Positions 16,632-27,300 of a stretch of DNA of 49,051 bases are shown piece after piece. Under the pieces are notes generated by a model. That model was given only the letters and a program-made list of their open reading frames with translations, was not told where the DNA came from and did not search any database. The position numbers and the translations under genes were made by a program. Within the stretch, counting starts at the first letter, position 1. Every line of letters begins with the position of its first letter. The stretch lies in the NCBI RefSeq assembly GCF_000427805.1, contig NZ_ATYS01000017.1, positions 90,746 to 139,796 on the forward strand. The letters are read 5' to 3'. The stretch is from Budvicia aquatica DSM 5075 = ATCC 35567. GTDB lineage: Bacteria > Pseudomonadota > Gammaproteobacteria > Enterobacterales > Enterobacteriaceae.

Positions 16632-18032
16632 CTATTGATGATTCTTCCTTACCCATTCCCTTACGGCCAGCCGCGAAATTTTAATACCGCCATTTTTTAG
16701 CTCCGCCGGCAGCAGATAGAAAGCATCCGGAATTTGGAACTTAGCAATTCGGCCCTGCAGCCAGCCGGACAGCTGGGCCAGATCCAGTTCAACGCCGGTA
16801 TCAATCACCGCCACCGGGCGTTGCCCGAATTCAATATCATCAACCGGCACAACAAATACCTGATCAACCTGAGGATGATTAACTAACACTCGCTCAATAT
16901 CTTCCGGCTGAATGCCTTCGCCACCGCTAAAAAACAGGTTATCCATTCGGCCGAATATATGCAGTTCCCCGTCTCGCCACTCCCCGCGGTCTCGAGTATG
17001 GAACCAGCTATCAACATCGGTAAACGGCTGAATCTTTCCGTTACGCCAGTAGCCGGATGCCTGGCCACTGCCGCGCAACCAGATCTCTTGATCGACAATA
17101 CGCATTTCCCGGCCCGGCAGAGGAATACCAACGCCTGAGGTTTGATTGGCCCGTTTAGCACATACCGTTGAAGCCATCTCTGTCATACCATAGCCGCACC
17201 AACAAGAAATACCCTGTCGGGCAGCCCGGTCAGTCAACTCAACCGGAATAGCTGCGCCGCCGAGTAGCACCTGCTTCAGCGCTAAACCATCAGAAGAGTG
17301 TTCCAGCAATCGCCATAGTTGAGTAGGAACTAAAGACGCATGGGTACAGCCAGACAGGGCGTCGGCCAACGGATGCATATCCCGCTGAACCAGCGTGGCA
17401 CCTTTGAGCAACCAGCGCCACAGTACCCCCTGACCAGAGACATGAAATAGTGGCAGCGAGAGTAGCCAGCGGTCTTGTGCATCAAACTGCATCATCTGCA
17501 GTAGCCCGCAGGCATTAGCCAAATGAGCCTCAACGCGATGGACAACGGCTTTAGGCAATCCGCTTGACCCGGAAGTCAGCGTCATGGTTACGCCCTGCTC
17601 AGACGGCCATGATGCGATAGCATTGGCTATAACTGCATCATTGAAAGTCGTCTGATAAGATAACGACACAATATCCGCCGGCCATTCTGTATTCTGAGTA
17701 CACCAGACAAAATCAATATTTAGCAGAGGAAAAAGCTGAGCCTGTAGCGAAACAGGTAACTGAGGGTTAAGCGGTAAAACCCGAGCGCCAAGCTGAAGTA
17801 CCGCAAGGTAAGCCACTAAAAATTCCGGACTATTCTTACCGCGCAGCGCCACACCATCACCGCAGCGCACACCGCTACGATAAAAACCGGCGCTGACTGA
17901 ATTAACTTCACCAATCAGTTGACGCCAGCTAACCGCTTGTTGCCCTCGGATAATAGCCGTAGCATCCGGGCGCTCTGTTGCCCAGTATTGCCACGGCCAG
18001 TCACTAAAGGCCTGAGAACCTAACGGCGCCAT
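16632..18032 (-). CDS. menE: 2-succinylbenzoate-CoA ligase MenE
   Basis: ATP-dependent acyl-CoA synthetase that activates o-succinylbenzoate in menaquinone synthesis. The adenylate-forming P-loop [15 protein letters not shown] is at residues 151-165. The A5 motif GYGMTEMAS, the hinge/A8 region [21 protein letters not shown] and the A10 lysine near NGGIKISR are all present. The 466-residue length is a little above the E. coli protein (about 451). It is the last gene of the men cluster and overlaps menC by 13 bases, implying translational coupling. Confidence 0.95.
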   Translation of the reverse strand: MAPLGSQAFSDWPWQYWATERPDATAIIRGQQAVSWRQLIGEVNSVSAGFYRSGVRCGDGVALRGKNSPEFLVAYLAVLQLGARVLPLNPQLPVSLQAQLFPLLNIDFVWCTQNTEWPADIVSLSYQTTFNDAVIANAIASWPSEQGVTMTLTSGSSGLPKAVVHRVEAHLANACGLLQMMQFDAQDRWLLSLPLFHVSGQGVLWRWLLKGATLVQRDMHPLADALSGCTHASLVPTQLWRLLEHSSDGLALKQVLLGGAAIPVELTDRAARQGISCWCGYGMTEMASTVCAKRANQTSGVGIPLPGREMRIVDQEIWLRGSGQASGYWRNGKIQPFTDVDSWFHTRDRGEWRDGELHIFGRMDNLFFSGGEGIQPEDIERVLVNHPQVDQVFVVPVDDIEFGQRPVAVIDTGVELDLAQLSGWLQGRIAKFQIPDAFYLLPAELKNGGIKISRLAVREWVRKNHQ

Positions 18033-18991
18033 ACCACGTCCAGTGAATCGACCTCAGTCAGCGGTAAATCACTGTCTGGCCATTGACGGACTAACTGAGA
18101 CTGCATTAGCGATAAGGTATCCAGTCCCGGAATAGCATCCGGCGTTAGCCACGCGGCCATTCTAGCCAACTGCGTCAACCCTAAGCTGGTCTCGATAGAT
18201 GAACTGATCACAGCCTTCAACCCTGCATTGTGCGCCTGCTGGATCAGTGAATGGCAGCGCTGAATGCTACCCACCAGCGTCGGCTTAATCACAATGGCTG
18301 AAACGCCCGGCTCCGCCTGAACAATAAAGTCCGCTTCGCGCACGCTTTCATCCCACGCAATAGCAATACCGGTTTCACGGGCAAACTCACGGGATTCATC
18401 ACGGGTTTTACACGGCTCTTCCAGAAACTCAATGCGTGAGCGGAACTCGGGCATCACGTATTTAGCAAATCCGTCAGCTTTCGCTCTGGTCCAGCTACGA
18501 TTAGCATCCAGTCGTAGCTTCAGGTCAGGAATAGCTTCAAGCAGCAGATTAACGATCATGCCGTCCCTGACCGCTTCATACATGCCGACTTTAACCTTGG
18601 CAACTTTCTCACCCGGCATCGCACCCAGTACGGCAAACAGCTCATCAGGATCGCCATTACACAGCGGTGCCTTGCGGTAGTCTGCTGTTTCAGGCAAGCG
18701 TCCGTCCAGCTCAGCCAGAGCACAACTGGTACCAAAAGCGACCGAAGGCAGCGCGCTTTCAAAAGCCTGATCCCCGGTAACCCAACTGTGCAACCAGCCT
18801 AACGTCGCCTCTTCAGCCTCGTCCAAAGTTTCATGAGAAAACTCCGGCAGAGGTGAAATCTCACCCCATCCCTGTTTGCCATCCTGAGTCAGACACACCA
18901 ATAGCCCGTCACGGGTTTTCAGTCGCTGGTTACGCAGAATAACGCCTGCCTCCATCGGCAGGCTAAAGCGATAAAGTTCGACTTTACGCAT
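18020..18991 (-). CDS. menC: o-Succinylbenzoate synthase MenC
   Basis: Enolase-superfamily enzyme that dehydrates SHCHC to o-succinylbenzoate. The acid-base lysines are in KVKVG (Lys132, Lys134) and VIKPT (Lys236), and the three metal ligands are Asp162 (RLDANRSW), Glu191 (FLEEP) and Asp214 (AWDES), each one residue beyond the E. coli numbering. At 323 residues it has the normal length. Its ATG overlaps the stop codon of menB by one base, and its end overlaps menE. Confidence 0.96.
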   Translation of the reverse strand: MRKVELYRFSLPMEAGVILRNQRLKTRDGLLVCLTQDGKQGWGEISPLPEFSHETLDEAEEATLGWLHSWVTGDQAFESALPSVAFGTSCALAELDGRLPETADYRKAPLCNGDPDELFAVLGAMPGEKVAKVKVGMYEAVRDGMIVNLLLEAIPDLKLRLDANRSWTRAKADGFAKYVMPEFRSRIEFLEEPCKTRDESREFARETGIAIAWDESVREADFIVQAEPGVSAIVIKPTLVGSIQRCHSLIQQAHNAGLKAVISSSIETSLGLTQLARMAAWLTPDAIPGLDTLSLMQSQLVRQWPDSDLPLTEVDSLDVVWRR

Positions 18992-19848
18992 TATGGATTA
19001 CGCTTAAATTTGCTGAAGTCCGGCTGACGTTTTTCATTAAATGCATTGCGTCCTTCCTGACCTTCGTCAGTCATATAGAACAGCATGGTGGCATTACCCG
19101 CCAGCTCTTGCAGACCGGCCTGACCGTCGCAATCAGCATTCAGTGAAGCTTTGAGGCAACGCAGCGCCATCGGGCTGTTTTGCAGCATTTCACGACACCA
19201 GCGCACGGTCTCTTTTTCTAAATCAGCAACGGGTACCACGGTGTTAACCAGCCCCATATCTAAGGCCTCTTTAGCATTGTACTGACGGCACAGGAACCAG
19301 ATTTCGCGCGCTTTCTTTTGACCAACGATCCGAGCCATATAAGAAGCACCCCAGCCGCCGTCAAACGAACCGACTTTAGGTCCGGTCTGGCCAAAAATAG
19401 CGTTTTCTGCTGCCACGGTCAGGTCACACATCATATGTAATACGTGACCGCCACCAATAGAATAACCGGCAACCATCGCAACAATAGGCTTAGGACAGGT
19501 ACGGATCTGGCGCTGGAAATCTAATACGTTAAGGTGATGCACGCCGCTGTCATCCTGATAGCCGCCGTAGTCACCGCGCACTTTTTGGTCGCCGCCTGAA
19601 CAGAACGCTTTTTCACCTTCACCGGTCAGAATAATAGTACCGATATTGTCATCATAGCGAGCATCGGCCAGCGCCTGAATCATCTCTTTAACCGTTACCG
19701 GACGAAATGCGTTACGCACTTCCGGACGGTTGATGGTGATTTTAGCGATGCCGTCAGCTGACTTGTGATAACGAATATCCTGATAACCTTCAGAGCAATC
19801 CAGCCATTCAATCGGAGCGTACAGTTCTTGTTCACTTGGATAAAGCAT
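18991..19848 (-). CDS. menB: 1,4-Dihydroxy-2-naphthoyl-CoA synthase MenB
   Basis: Crotonase-family enzyme that closes the second ring of the naphthoquinone. The start at 19848 ([12 protein letters not shown]), with AAGGA about 9 bases upstream, gives 285 residues as in E. coli; an ATG at 19857 lies too close to that site. Oxyanion-hole and active-site blocks [32 protein letters not shown] and [14 protein letters not shown] are intact. The glycine in QTGPKVG marks the bicarbonate-dependent type known for the E. coli enzyme. The gene begins 2 bases after the menH stop. Confidence 0.97.
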   Translation of the reverse strand: MLYPSEQELYAPIEWLDCSEGYQDIRYHKSADGIAKITINRPEVRNAFRPVTVKEMIQALADARYDDNIGTIILTGEGEKAFCSGGDQKVRGDYGGYQDDSGVHHLNVLDFQRQIRTCPKPIVAMVAGYSIGGGHVLHMMCDLTVAAENAIFGQTGPKVGSFDGGWGASYMARIVGQKKAREIWFLCRQYNAKEALDMGLVNTVVPVADLEKETVRWCREMLQNSPMALRCLKASLNADCDGQAGLQELAGNATMLFYMTDEGQEGRNAFNEKRQPDFSKFKRNP

Positions 19849-19850
19849 GA

Positions 19851-20639
19851 TTAACATTCCTTTAAAAATGAAAGCAACCGTTCAGAGAATCCCGCCGGAT
19901 TTTCTGAGTGTGCATTATGGCCCGCAGCACTGATGGTGTGCAGCGGTAAAAAATTCTCATGAGCAATTTGCTGAAATTTAGCATCCTGCTCACCACATAG
20001 ATAACAAAAAGGCAGATTTCTGCGTTTCACTAATTGTTGAATTTGTTCAACCAGCCAAGGCTGATGGCCCAGAGACGTAGCTTCCAGCATATGGGCAATG
20101 GCACTGCCGCTATTTTGGCAACGGCGCTCAATCAGCCGTTGACGAGCCTTATCGCTAAGCCCGGCGAAAACCGGCTGGTGATACCATTGTTCCAATACTT
20201 CAGCTAACGGCTGGCTGCGAAACTTATCGGCCCAGTGGCGATCGTGCTCTAAACGAGCCTGACGCGCTTGCGAAGAGACAAGCCCCGGGTTGCCCCCTTC
20301 AATCACTAATCCCTTGAGACCGGAACTGTCCCCTAAGCAGGCATGATACATCGCACTGCGCCCGCCCAGCGAGTAGCCAACTAAGATGTAGTGGCTAATA
20401 TTATAGGCTAATAGCGTTTCACTAATCTGCTGGCTCAGAATATTAAACGCATCTTTACCGGCAATAGACTGCGACTCACCGTGCCCGGGTAAATCTAACG
20501 TAATACAAGACCATTGGCTGAAATAAGGCAATATGCCAGCCCAATCGTCCCCGCTGCCCAATAGGCCATGGATAAAGACCAACCAGGGTTTGTGCCGTTG
20601 ATTATCGTCTGACGCAGGATAACATTTTGCCGCTAACAT
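19851..20639 (-). CDS. menH: SHCHC synthase MenH
   Basis: Alpha/beta-hydrolase-fold lyase that eliminates pyruvate from SEPHCHC. The triad is Ser90 in the nucleophile elbow GYSLGG, Asp219 in GEQDAKF and His241 in AAGHNAHSE, with spacings close to E. coli MenH. The oxyanion block [12 protein letters not shown] is near the start. At 262 residues it is slightly longer than the E. coli protein (252). Its ATG overlaps the menD stop (TGATG), so translation is probably coupled. Confidence 0.94.
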   Translation of the reverse strand: MLAAKCYPASDDNQRHKPWLVFIHGLLGSGDDWAGILPYFSQWSCITLDLPGHGESQSIAGKDAFNILSQQISETLLAYNISHYILVGYSLGGRSAMYHACLGDSSGLKGLVIEGGNPGLVSSQARQARLEHDRHWADKFRSQPLAEVLEQWYHQPVFAGLSDKARQRLIERRCQNSGSAIAHMLEATSLGHQPWLVEQIQQLVKRRNLPFCYLCGEQDAKFQQIAHENFLPLHTISAAGHNAHSENPAGFSERLLSFLKEC

Positions 20640-22312
20640 CAGAATGCCGCCGCATCATTAACTAAACGACGCAGGGTTTCGGCACCGTCATGAGGAGCAA
20701 CCTTCAGTTCCAGCAATAAAACCCCCTGTTGATGCCAGCGCTGCTGAACAATATCCAGCAGGCTATCCCAGTCGTGCGGGCTGGCATAGTCTAAACCAAA
20801 CATCGCTGCGGCATGCTCAAAATTGAGCTGGTGAGGCATACGATAAAAACGTTCTCTCTCTGCTTCCGGCGTGGGCAGTAACGAAAAGATCGATCCACCA
20901 TTATTATTAACCACGATAAGCACCGTTGGAGCAGTACATTGACCGATCAAAGTCAGCCCATTTAAATCGTACAGCGCAGAGATATCCCCCACCACTGCCA
21001 GCATGGGTCGCTTAGCCCCGCGCTGAACGCCGGCTGCGGTAGAGAGCAACCCATCAATACCGCTGGCTCCGCGATTGCTATACACCGGATAGCCGGCCGG
21101 CAACTGCCCCAGCGCATCAATCAACCGTACAATCAGGCTATTGCCGGCAAAAAATAGGCCATTTTCCGGTAACAGCTGAGCCAGGCGGCTGGCTAATTGA
21201 GCTTCACCGAAGATTGAGCTCAAGGCGTCGATCGCGTGCTGCTGTGCCTTGCGGGATAATTCCGTTAATTGGGCTGCCCATGGTTGACGTTTTTCTGCCG
21301 GATGAAGTGCTAACCAGTGGCTGATATCAGAGACTAAACGCCGGCCACGATGATTAGCCGGATCCCCTCGGCCTTCAATATGGTCAATCAGCCAGTATTC
21401 CAGCGGTTTACACTTAGCCTGCCACTGAAGCATACGCTTACCGGTCAAACTCCCGCCAAATTGAATCACAATTTCAGCCTGTGCGAGTAACCGCTGAGCC
21501 TGAGGGTTATTTAGCCAAAGATCGGCACAGGGCAAAGGCTGACCGGAACTCGACAGTACATCCCCTAATAAAGGCCAGCCTAGGGTTTCAGCCCACTGAG
21601 CAACTTGTTTACCCTGTTCAGCGCTCATTCTGGCGGCAATGACCACGCCACGACGACGCTGCCATTGAGGCCAATCGCGCTGCGGCAAAGCGCGCTTTTC
21701 ACTGCCAGCGCTTAGCCAGTGGTTACCCCCTTGCCACCAGTCCCCCAGTTCATCAGACCATGCGGCATAAGCGGCAGCATCGCCGCCATACAGAGGTTCA
21801 GCAAACGGGCAATTCACATGTAGAGCGCCCTGCTCAAGGCGGGACATAGCATGGTCAAGCGTTGAGGCCAGCCATGACGCCGAGATATCAGGCGTCGGGC
21901 GAGGTAGGGAGAGCGTCACTGTCGGGTGGTGGGAAAATATTCCGTCCTGACGAATAGCCTGATTAGCGCCGCAGTCAATCAGCTCGGGTGGCCGATCGGC
22001 GGTCAGTAATACCAAACGTTCCCCCGTCAGACTGGCTTCGATAAGTGCCGGATAGAGGTTAGCAACGGCGGTACCTGAAGTCACAATGACCGCTACCGGT
22101 TGACCGGTAACTTTAGCTAAGCCTAAAGCCAAATGGCCAAGGCCGCGCTCATCAAAATGAGTATGACAGGTGATTTTAGCGTTAGCCGCAGCTTCTAATG
22201 TCAGAGACGTAGACCGGGAACCCGGTGCAATACAGATATGCTGAACCCCGTGGCGGGTTAATGTTTCTAATAACACGGCCGCCCAGCGGCGGTTAAACAC
22301 ACTAATTGACAT
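20639..22312 (-). CDS. menD: SEPHCHC synthase MenD
   Basis: Thiamine-diphosphate enzyme that adds succinic semialdehyde (from 2-oxoglutarate) to isochorismate, the first committed menaquinone step. Glu55 in FDERGLGH is the conserved cofactor-activating glutamate. The TPP/Mg motif [12 protein letters not shown] with [12 protein letters not shown] is at the C-terminal third, and the [10 protein letters not shown] substrate loop is present. The 557-residue length matches the family. It is the first gene of a five-gene overlapping cluster. menF, which normally precedes it in enterics, lies 8.4 kb away here, so menD must have its own promoter in 22313-22502. Confidence 0.96.
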   Translation of the reverse strand: MSISVFNRRWAAVLLETLTRHGVQHICIAPGSRSTSLTLEAAANAKITCHTHFDERGLGHLALGLAKVTGQPVAVIVTSGTAVANLYPALIEASLTGERLVLLTADRPPELIDCGANQAIRQDGIFSHHPTVTLSLPRPTPDISASWLASTLDHAMSRLEQGALHVNCPFAEPLYGGDAAAYAAWSDELGDWWQGGNHWLSAGSEKRALPQRDWPQWQRRRGVVIAARMSAEQGKQVAQWAETLGWPLLGDVLSSSGQPLPCADLWLNNPQAQRLLAQAEIVIQFGGSLTGKRMLQWQAKCKPLEYWLIDHIEGRGDPANHRGRRLVSDISHWLALHPAEKRQPWAAQLTELSRKAQQHAIDALSSIFGEAQLASRLAQLLPENGLFFAGNSLIVRLIDALGQLPAGYPVYSNRGASGIDGLLSTAAGVQRGAKRPMLAVVGDISALYDLNGLTLIGQCTAPTVLIVVNNNGGSIFSLLPTPEAERERFYRMPHQLNFEHAAAMFGLDYASPHDWDSLLDIVQQRWHQQGVLLLELKVAPHDGAETLRRLVNDAAAF

Positions 22313-22502
22313 GGTGAACCCACCGAAGACAAACTTAATTGATTGATTTTACTGAAAAATAGAATCAGTTATTAAGTACTATGGTACACCAACCGACGGG
22401 CGTCGACAATAAATCGAAAGAGGCATATAGAGAAGCTATAGAAACGCGTTGATAAACACGTTGATTTATAAGTAAATACAACACAGAACGGGAAGAGAAA
22501 TA

Positions 22503-22958
22503 CTATTTTACTATTTTGGTATACACCGAGCACAACAGCTGAATAACCTTAAGCATCACAAGCTGCATCACTATCGCCAGCATAAATATCAAACCGGCCT
22601 GCTGGGCCAGTTTATAATTATCCCACTGGCAGGGCGAGGTTTGCTTATTGAGGCAAAATTCCCCATTGATGTTATAAGTCAGCTGTAGATCAACCACCCA
22701 ATAGGACACCGCTAATGAAGTGAAAATCGTGAGATACAGAACCCATCGATATTTGATATTTCTGTAAACGTCACAAAACATATACGCCACAAAAATAACC
22801 GGAACTAATAATCTTATCGTTTTAGAGAGGTAATAGAAAAAAGTCTCATTGAAATAGCCGGACAGAGTCACATCAGAGGAAAATAGAATAAACCATACAA
22901 TCAGTAAGAGGCTTACACACCAAGGCTTAAGCAACACCTTCAATACTCGGTTAATCAT
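22503..22958 (-). CDS. Uncharacterised four-helix membrane protein
   Basis: A 151-residue protein with about four hydrophobic spans: LLLIVWFILFSS, a segment around LLVPVIFVAYMF, YLTIFTSLAVSYWVV and AGLIFMLAIVMQLVML. A likely periplasmic or extracytoplasmic loop carries two cysteines (EFCLN, SPCQW). I do not recognise a family. The ATG at 22958 is chosen because AGGG lies about 6 bases upstream; an ATG at 22964 and a TTG at 22994 are in frame. It follows the two genes of the yebB cassette on the same strand after 92 bases, so co-transcription is possible. Confidence 0.65.
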   Translation of the reverse strand: MINRVLKVLLKPWCVSLLLIVWFILFSSDVTLSGYFNETFFYYLSKTIRLLVPVIFVAYMFCDVYRNIKYRWVLYLTIFTSLAVSYWVVDLQLTYNINGEFCLNKQTSPCQWDNYKLAQQAGLIFMLAIVMQLVMLKVIQLLCSVYTKIVK

Positions 22959-23050
22959 TTTCATCCCTGAGCTCTCATTGTGATAACTAAACAAACTATA
23001 GCGTTAATCACAGTGCAAAGCGATTTTCGTTATTCCCTTATCTGATGAGC

Positions 23051-23587
23051 TTAATTAAGAATAAAAACCGGATTGGGGCTAATCTTCATCAACCGTTTCT
23101 CACTGACTTCAGCATCTTCATCATGATCATAAACCAGTACGCTAAAATCATCTGATTTATTAATTGCTGCATATTCAGGCGTCGCCAGAAAATCCACCAT
23201 AACCTGAGATAGCAACTCCATCCAGTAAGTATGCTTACCTTGCTCATCGGTACGAAAATAAGAATAGGTATGATCTTCAATGCAGTTCATGCAGCTAAAA
23301 CACTGATACATCCAGTCGCCGGTATTATATTTTAAGCCTAAAATGCCTTCTTCAGACAGGTAATATTTCTGATACTCACCCGTTTGATAATAATGCAAAA
23401 TATCAGTTAAGTGCCCGTTAGTGGTAAAACATAAATTCAGTTCAACGCCTTCATAAACATTGCAGTCAAAGGCAAAACCAGAAAAAACTTCATTCTGGTG
23501 CTCTCGCGTGAATTCATCAACCCGCTGCCGAACAAAAGACAAAATGTTTGCAGCGGACTCTTCATGATAACTTCTTAAACTTTCCAT
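23051..23587 (-). CDS. Hypothetical protein, possibly DUF4303-like
   Basis: Acidic soluble protein, 178 residues from the ATG at 23587. That start leaves 16 bases after the upstream stop codon; an ATG at 23641 would add 18 residues and overlap the upstream gene by 38 bases. Features include FSGFAFDCNVYEGVELNLCFTT near the start, an aromatic YNTGDWMYQ block, and a CxxC-like FSCMNC. The general pattern recalls DUF4303 domains, but I cannot confirm this. There is no signal peptide or membrane span. Function unknown; it is in the same transcriptional direction as the yebB-like gene. Confidence 0.65.
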   Translation of the reverse strand: MESLRSYHEESAANILSFVRQRVDEFTREHQNEVFSGFAFDCNVYEGVELNLCFTTNGHLTDILHYYQTGEYQKYYLSEEGILGLKYNTGDWMYQCFSCMNCIEDHTYSYFRTDEQGKHTYWMELLSQVMVDFLATPEYAAINKSDDFSVLVYDHDEDAEVSEKRLMKISPNPVFILN

Positions 23588-23603
23588 CGTTTTCTCATCA
23601 ATA

Positions 23604-24209
23604 TTAATGGTTATACCAGTCTGGCTTAGTCTCCGTAGCATCAGGATGACTATTAAATACCGAGATCAACTCAGGATAAAACCACATGCTAGCCGGGGTC
23701 ACCGTTTTACGTTCCCACGGAATCGAGCCCAGGAACCACAAATGCCAGAACTGTAATCGGGCTTGAGGATTGTTGCTTAATAAGGTGTCAAAGGTTTCAA
23801 CCTTACCGACAGGTATTGATAACGCGTCACGATAGATATCAAACACAAATTTAGAACAGAACTGACGAGGCGATTCATACTTAAAACCGGTGTGGTATAG
23901 CACTTTTAACCGCCCAGGCACCTGTTCAACGATAGCCTGCTTTTGCTCGTCAGTTAGCCCGCCGCTGAGGCGACGAATGCCATAACGACCATCAACGGAA
24001 CGCTCAATAAATTTCTTTAACGTCGTAGTCTGAGATAGTGGCACTTTGCTTTCAGCCACGATGTAATCTTCACCGTCATGACCAATAATTATTCCAACAT
24101 GATTACTCCAACACGCAGATGCAGCCGAAACCTGACGAAATAGTAAATTACCGATACTGGTAAAAACGACATCACCCACTTCATACGCTACCGGATAACC
24201 AAAGCTCAT
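23604..24209 (-). CDS. yebB: YebB family protein (YiiX/YebB NlpC/P60-like papain fold)
   Basis: A 201-residue protein closely resembling E. coli YebB along most of its length ([58 protein letters not shown] regions, cited in part). The family has a circularly permuted papain-like fold; the likely catalytic pair is His37 (SNHVGII) and Cys118 (QFCSKF). Substrate and location are unknown, and no signal peptide is seen. The ATG at 24209 is preferred because AAGGGA lies about 8 bases upstream; ATGs at 24215 and 24233 are alternatives. It heads the cassette. Confidence 0.85.
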   Translation of the reverse strand: MSFGYPVAYEVGDVVFTSIGNLLFRQVSAASACWSNHVGIIIGHDGEDYIVAESKVPLSQTTTLKKFIERSVDGRYGIRRLSGGLTDEQKQAIVEQVPGRLKVLYHTGFKYESPRQFCSKFVFDIYRDALSIPVGKVETFDTLLSNNPQARLQFWHLWFLGSIPWERKTVTPASMWFYPELISVFNSHPDATETKPDWYNH

Positions 24210-24550
24210 ATACATTCCCTTATTCATATTCATTGTTATTGGAGGTTGCGAATTTTTTATAAATTAACCAACGCAAGTGAGTGAATCAATAGCTACGACA
24301 AACCTTTACTCTGGCTGACATATCTATCGGTTCCACCAATTATCTATACAGGAAACGCCTTAAATACGAGGGCTGGCGGCTATAATCTCCGCCTTATAAA
24401 GAGAAGTGAATCCCGAGGATTAAAACGTTAGTCCGGGATATTGATGTTAAGAAAACATCTTAGAATTATTGAAAGAGCAGCTTTTGGCTGCCCAAGAACT
24501 CTGGCGAAGCTCATTTAGAAAAACAAAACTAACTGTTATTAAGTCAATAA
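24210..24550. other. Intergenic region between yjbB-type gene and yebB
   Basis: About 340 bases. Two weak minus-strand hairpins lie after the transporter gene: GCAGC/GCTGC at 24477-24491 with a T-rich flank, which may be its terminator, and GATGTT/AACATC at 24443-24459. The rest presumably holds the yebB promoter, but no clear boxes were found. The plus-strand open frame at 24469 is a shadow of the transporter gene. Confidence 0.45.
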
Positions 24551-26173
24551 TCAGTCCATTCGCTCATTTTCATCGATTTCTAACATATAGTAAGCAACCG
24601 AACAGAACAGAGAGTTTAAACGTGTCATATCGGCTAAAAGCCCCATATGCAGTGAACTGGTTTCCATACTTTGAATATTTTGTTGATGTAAACGGTCAAC
24701 GTGAGCGTGTGAATAGCGTTGCCCTAATAGACGAAAGCGATGTTTTGCCCGACGCAGCCGCTTAGCATTATCAAGATCGCCGGTCAGAAATACCGACATG
24801 GATAAATCCAAATTCTTAATCAATCTTTCATATTGCGTTTGTAGCTCTTCAGCCCCTTCAACCGAAAACGACCGGCGAGCGTTGAGGGATTTTGCCGCGA
24901 CGTCAGAGGTCATGCGTTCAATAATGTTACCGGCCTGTTCAAGGTTAACCGCAGTATCAATAATCTCAGCCCAACGGCGTGAATCTTCTTCACTCAATGT
25001 GTCCTGCTGAATACGGGAAAGATAAAGTTTGATCGCGCCAAACAGCATATCTACCTTGTCTTCAAGATGATTAACTTCGCGTTTTTGCTGGCTATCACCT
25101 TTCATTACGTCGTTAAAGCGTAATAACATTTGCCCGATAGCATCGCCTAAACGCAAGGTTTCACGCACCGTGTTAGACAGCGCCAGTGACGGGGTGTCCA
25201 GTGCGGTGGTGTCAAGATAACGCGGAGCCAGCTCTGCCGTGGCCGAGGAGTCATCAGATATCACCCGCGTGGTTAAACGGGCCATCGGCTCCACTAACGG
25301 CAGCATCAACAGACAGCGAATCAGGTTATAAAGGACGTGGAAATAGATCACCACTTCATCTGCGCGAAAAGAAAACTGTTTAATCCATTCACTCAGCGAG
25401 CCAATCCACGGTACCACCAGCAGGCAACCGATAATCTTAAATAGCAGGCTTCCCAGAACCAAGCGGCGAGAGATTGCCCCCTGTCCCCGGCTGCTCATTA
25501 GCGCCAAGAAACCACTACCTAAATTAGAACCAATAACAATACACAGTGCAATATACAGTGGCACCAAGCCGGTCGCCGCTAATGTAGCCGTTAATAGAAC
25601 CGCAGCCAGGCTGGAATAACTGATCATCGCAAACAGCGCACCAATCAGTAATGCCAATATCACATCGCCCGCCAGCGATGAGAATACTACCTGTACCGCT
25701 GAAGCCTGAGTTATCGGTTCTGCCGATGCTACAATCAGTTGTAAGGCAAGGATAATTAAACCAAGCCCAATACCAACCCGCCCCATCTGGCCAATACGAC
25801 TTTTACGCTGACTCAGAAAGGTAATAACACCAAATAAGATTAATACCGGCGATAACCATGAAAGATCGAAGGTCAGAACCCGGGCCATCAGGGCGGTACC
25901 GACATCAGCACCGAGTAACATCACTAGCCCGGGAGAGAGTGAAATCAACCCTTGAGAGACAAAAGAGATCACCAGTAACGCGGTGGCATTGCTACTCTGA
26001 ACCAGCGCCGTAACACCGATCCCTGCTATAAACGCTTGCCCTTTCTTCTGCATGCTGGCGCTTAATACCCTGCGCAGGTCGCTCCCATACACGCGCATAA
26101 TTCCAGTACGAACGATATGGGTCCCCCACACTAGCAGGGCCACCGAAGATAGCAGATGAAGTAACGTCAACAT
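24551..26173 (-). CDS. yjbB: Na+/phosphate cotransporter family protein YjbB
   Basis: Inner-membrane PNaS (NptA/Na-Pi cotransporter) protein of 540 residues, close to E. coli YjbB (543). The N-terminal 320 residues hold two inverted Na/Pi repeats with the duplicated signature QSSNATALLV (about 60-69) and IGSNLGSGFLAL; about eight to nine hydrophobic spans are visible. The C-terminal about 200 residues are a helical PhoU-like domain (EVNHLEDKVDMLFGAIKLYL and repeats). E. coli YjbB is associated with phosphate export; direction here is inferred. The ATG at 26173 has CAGGAA upstream. It appears monocistronic. Confidence 0.92.
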   Translation of the reverse strand: MLTLLHLLSSVALLVWGTHIVRTGIMRVYGSDLRRVLSASMQKKGQAFIAGIGVTALVQSSNATALLVISFVSQGLISLSPGLVMLLGADVGTALMARVLTFDLSWLSPVLILFGVITFLSQRKSRIGQMGRVGIGLGLIILALQLIVASAEPITQASAVQVVFSSLAGDVILALLIGALFAMISYSSLAAVLLTATLAATGLVPLYIALCIVIGSNLGSGFLALMSSRGQGAISRRLVLGSLLFKIIGCLLVVPWIGSLSEWIKQFSFRADEVVIYFHVLYNLIRCLLMLPLVEPMARLTTRVISDDSSATAELAPRYLDTTALDTPSLALSNTVRETLRLGDAIGQMLLRFNDVMKGDSQQKREVNHLEDKVDMLFGAIKLYLSRIQQDTLSEEDSRRWAEIIDTAVNLEQAGNIIERMTSDVAAKSLNARRSFSVEGAEELQTQYERLIKNLDLSMSVFLTGDLDNAKRLRRAKHRFRLLGQRYSHAHVDRLHQQNIQSMETSSLHMGLLADMTRLNSLFCSVAYYMLEIDENERMD

Positions 26174-26308
26174 AACAAGTTCCTGTGATTCAACGACAAA
26201 TAAACCGCCCGTGCCGTTGAATAATTTTACGACTAATAATTAACCGGCCTATACAATTAAAAGATCGAAATAACCGGCATACCATGCTGATATACCGAAA
26301 ATTTTTAA

Positions 26309-27292
26309 CTAGTGAAAATGGCTCAGATGAAAATAGATAATATCAAGCAACTTCTTATTATCAACGTCTTTTAACATCTTAACTGGTCTGCCCTCTGGTC
26401 GCGGAATACCAACGTCCAAACGTAAATTGTCAGGATCGCATCCCCACGTTGTCCCACGGGCCAGTTTACCCTCCAGAACGACATCAACAAACAGGCTCGA
26501 CGTTGTTGCTACGCTGTTATCTAATAACCAAGCCACCACCAGCGCATCATGGATCCAACACCCCGGCAGATTACGGGTTTGCATTGAATAGTTAATCCAC
26601 GGGCGAATGGTTTCAGTCAGATAGGCGCTCAAAGGCGAGTTTATCGCCGCTATCCGGTCAAGATCTTGATGAACCATTTGAGTTTGCGTAGTTGCATCCA
26701 TCGGCACCAAGGTAATATTAGCACCGCTAGTCAAAACCACATGAGCTGCTTCAGGATCGACGCCAAAATTAGTATCTTTAATATAGCCGTCAACGTTAAA
26801 TACGCCGCCCATAATAGCAATTTCAGCCACCGACTTGGCTAAATCAGGATAAAGCTGAATGGCATGAGCAATATTGGTCAACGGACCGATAGCCACCAGC
26901 GTAATCTCACCGGGGTTATTACAGATAAGCTCACCGATAGCATGAGCTGCCATCGGGGCTTCATGTTTTGCCATCTTCGGTGCCGGGACGTCCTGCCATA
27001 AGGTCGTTAAGCCATTTCGCTCTACTCCATTGTCCAGCTTATCCCGCCATGGCGCAGGAGGCTCGATTAACGCCTGCGACGCACCGCGTCGGATAGGAAT
27101 ATCCAGCCCTAAACGTTTAACTAGCGTATGGGCAACCGAGAAACCAACTTCGCTTGGCGTATTACCCGAAACGGTAGTGATCAACTCAAGGTTAATTTGT
27201 GGTGCCGCTATCGCTAGCGCCAGCGCCAGACCGTCATCAACATTAGCACCCGCTACGCCATTTCCCGGATCGCAATCAATAATTAAACGCAT
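26309..27292 (-). CDS. Nucleoside hydrolase (IunH/RihA superfamily)
   Basis: Calcium-dependent N-ribohydrolase expected to split ribonucleosides into ribose and free base. The metal-binding N-terminus reads DCDPG (6-10), but eight residues (NGVAGANV) separate it from DD (19-20), unlike the compact DPGxDD of E. coli RihA/B/C. The MGGVF block (161-165), TNFGVDPEAA (174-183) and the active-site His248-Asp249 (WIHDAL) are present. At 327 residues it is of family length. It begins 8 bases after the LacI-type regulator gene, so the two are almost certainly co-transcribed. Substrate preference cannot be read from sequence. Confidence 0.9.
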   Translation of the reverse strand: MRLIIDCDPGNGVAGANVDDGLALALAIAAPQINLELITTVSGNTPSEVGFSVAHTLVKRLGLDIPIRRGASQALIEPPAPWRDKLDNGVERNGLTTLWQDVPAPKMAKHEAPMAAHAIGELICNNPGEITLVAIGPLTNIAHAIQLYPDLAKSVAEIAIMGGVFNVDGYIKDTNFGVDPEAAHVVLTSGANITLVPMDATTQTQMVHQDLDRIAAINSPLSAYLTETIRPWINYSMQTRNLPGCWIHDALVVAWLLDNSVATTSSLFVDVVLEGKLARGTTWGCDPDNLRLDVGIPRPEGRPVKMLKDVDNKKLLDIIYFHLSHFH

Positions 27293-27300
27293 AATATAAA

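Noticed and set aside
16434..16700. Open frame of 88 codons with a Gln-Gly repeat across the hexanucleotide array
   Set aside because: It starts at a TTG without a ribosome site, its repeat is only the translated microsatellite, and it overlaps the menE coding end on the other strand.
24469..24765. Plus-strand open frame of 98 codons
   Set aside because: More than two thirds of it is antisense to the well-supported YjbB-type gene.
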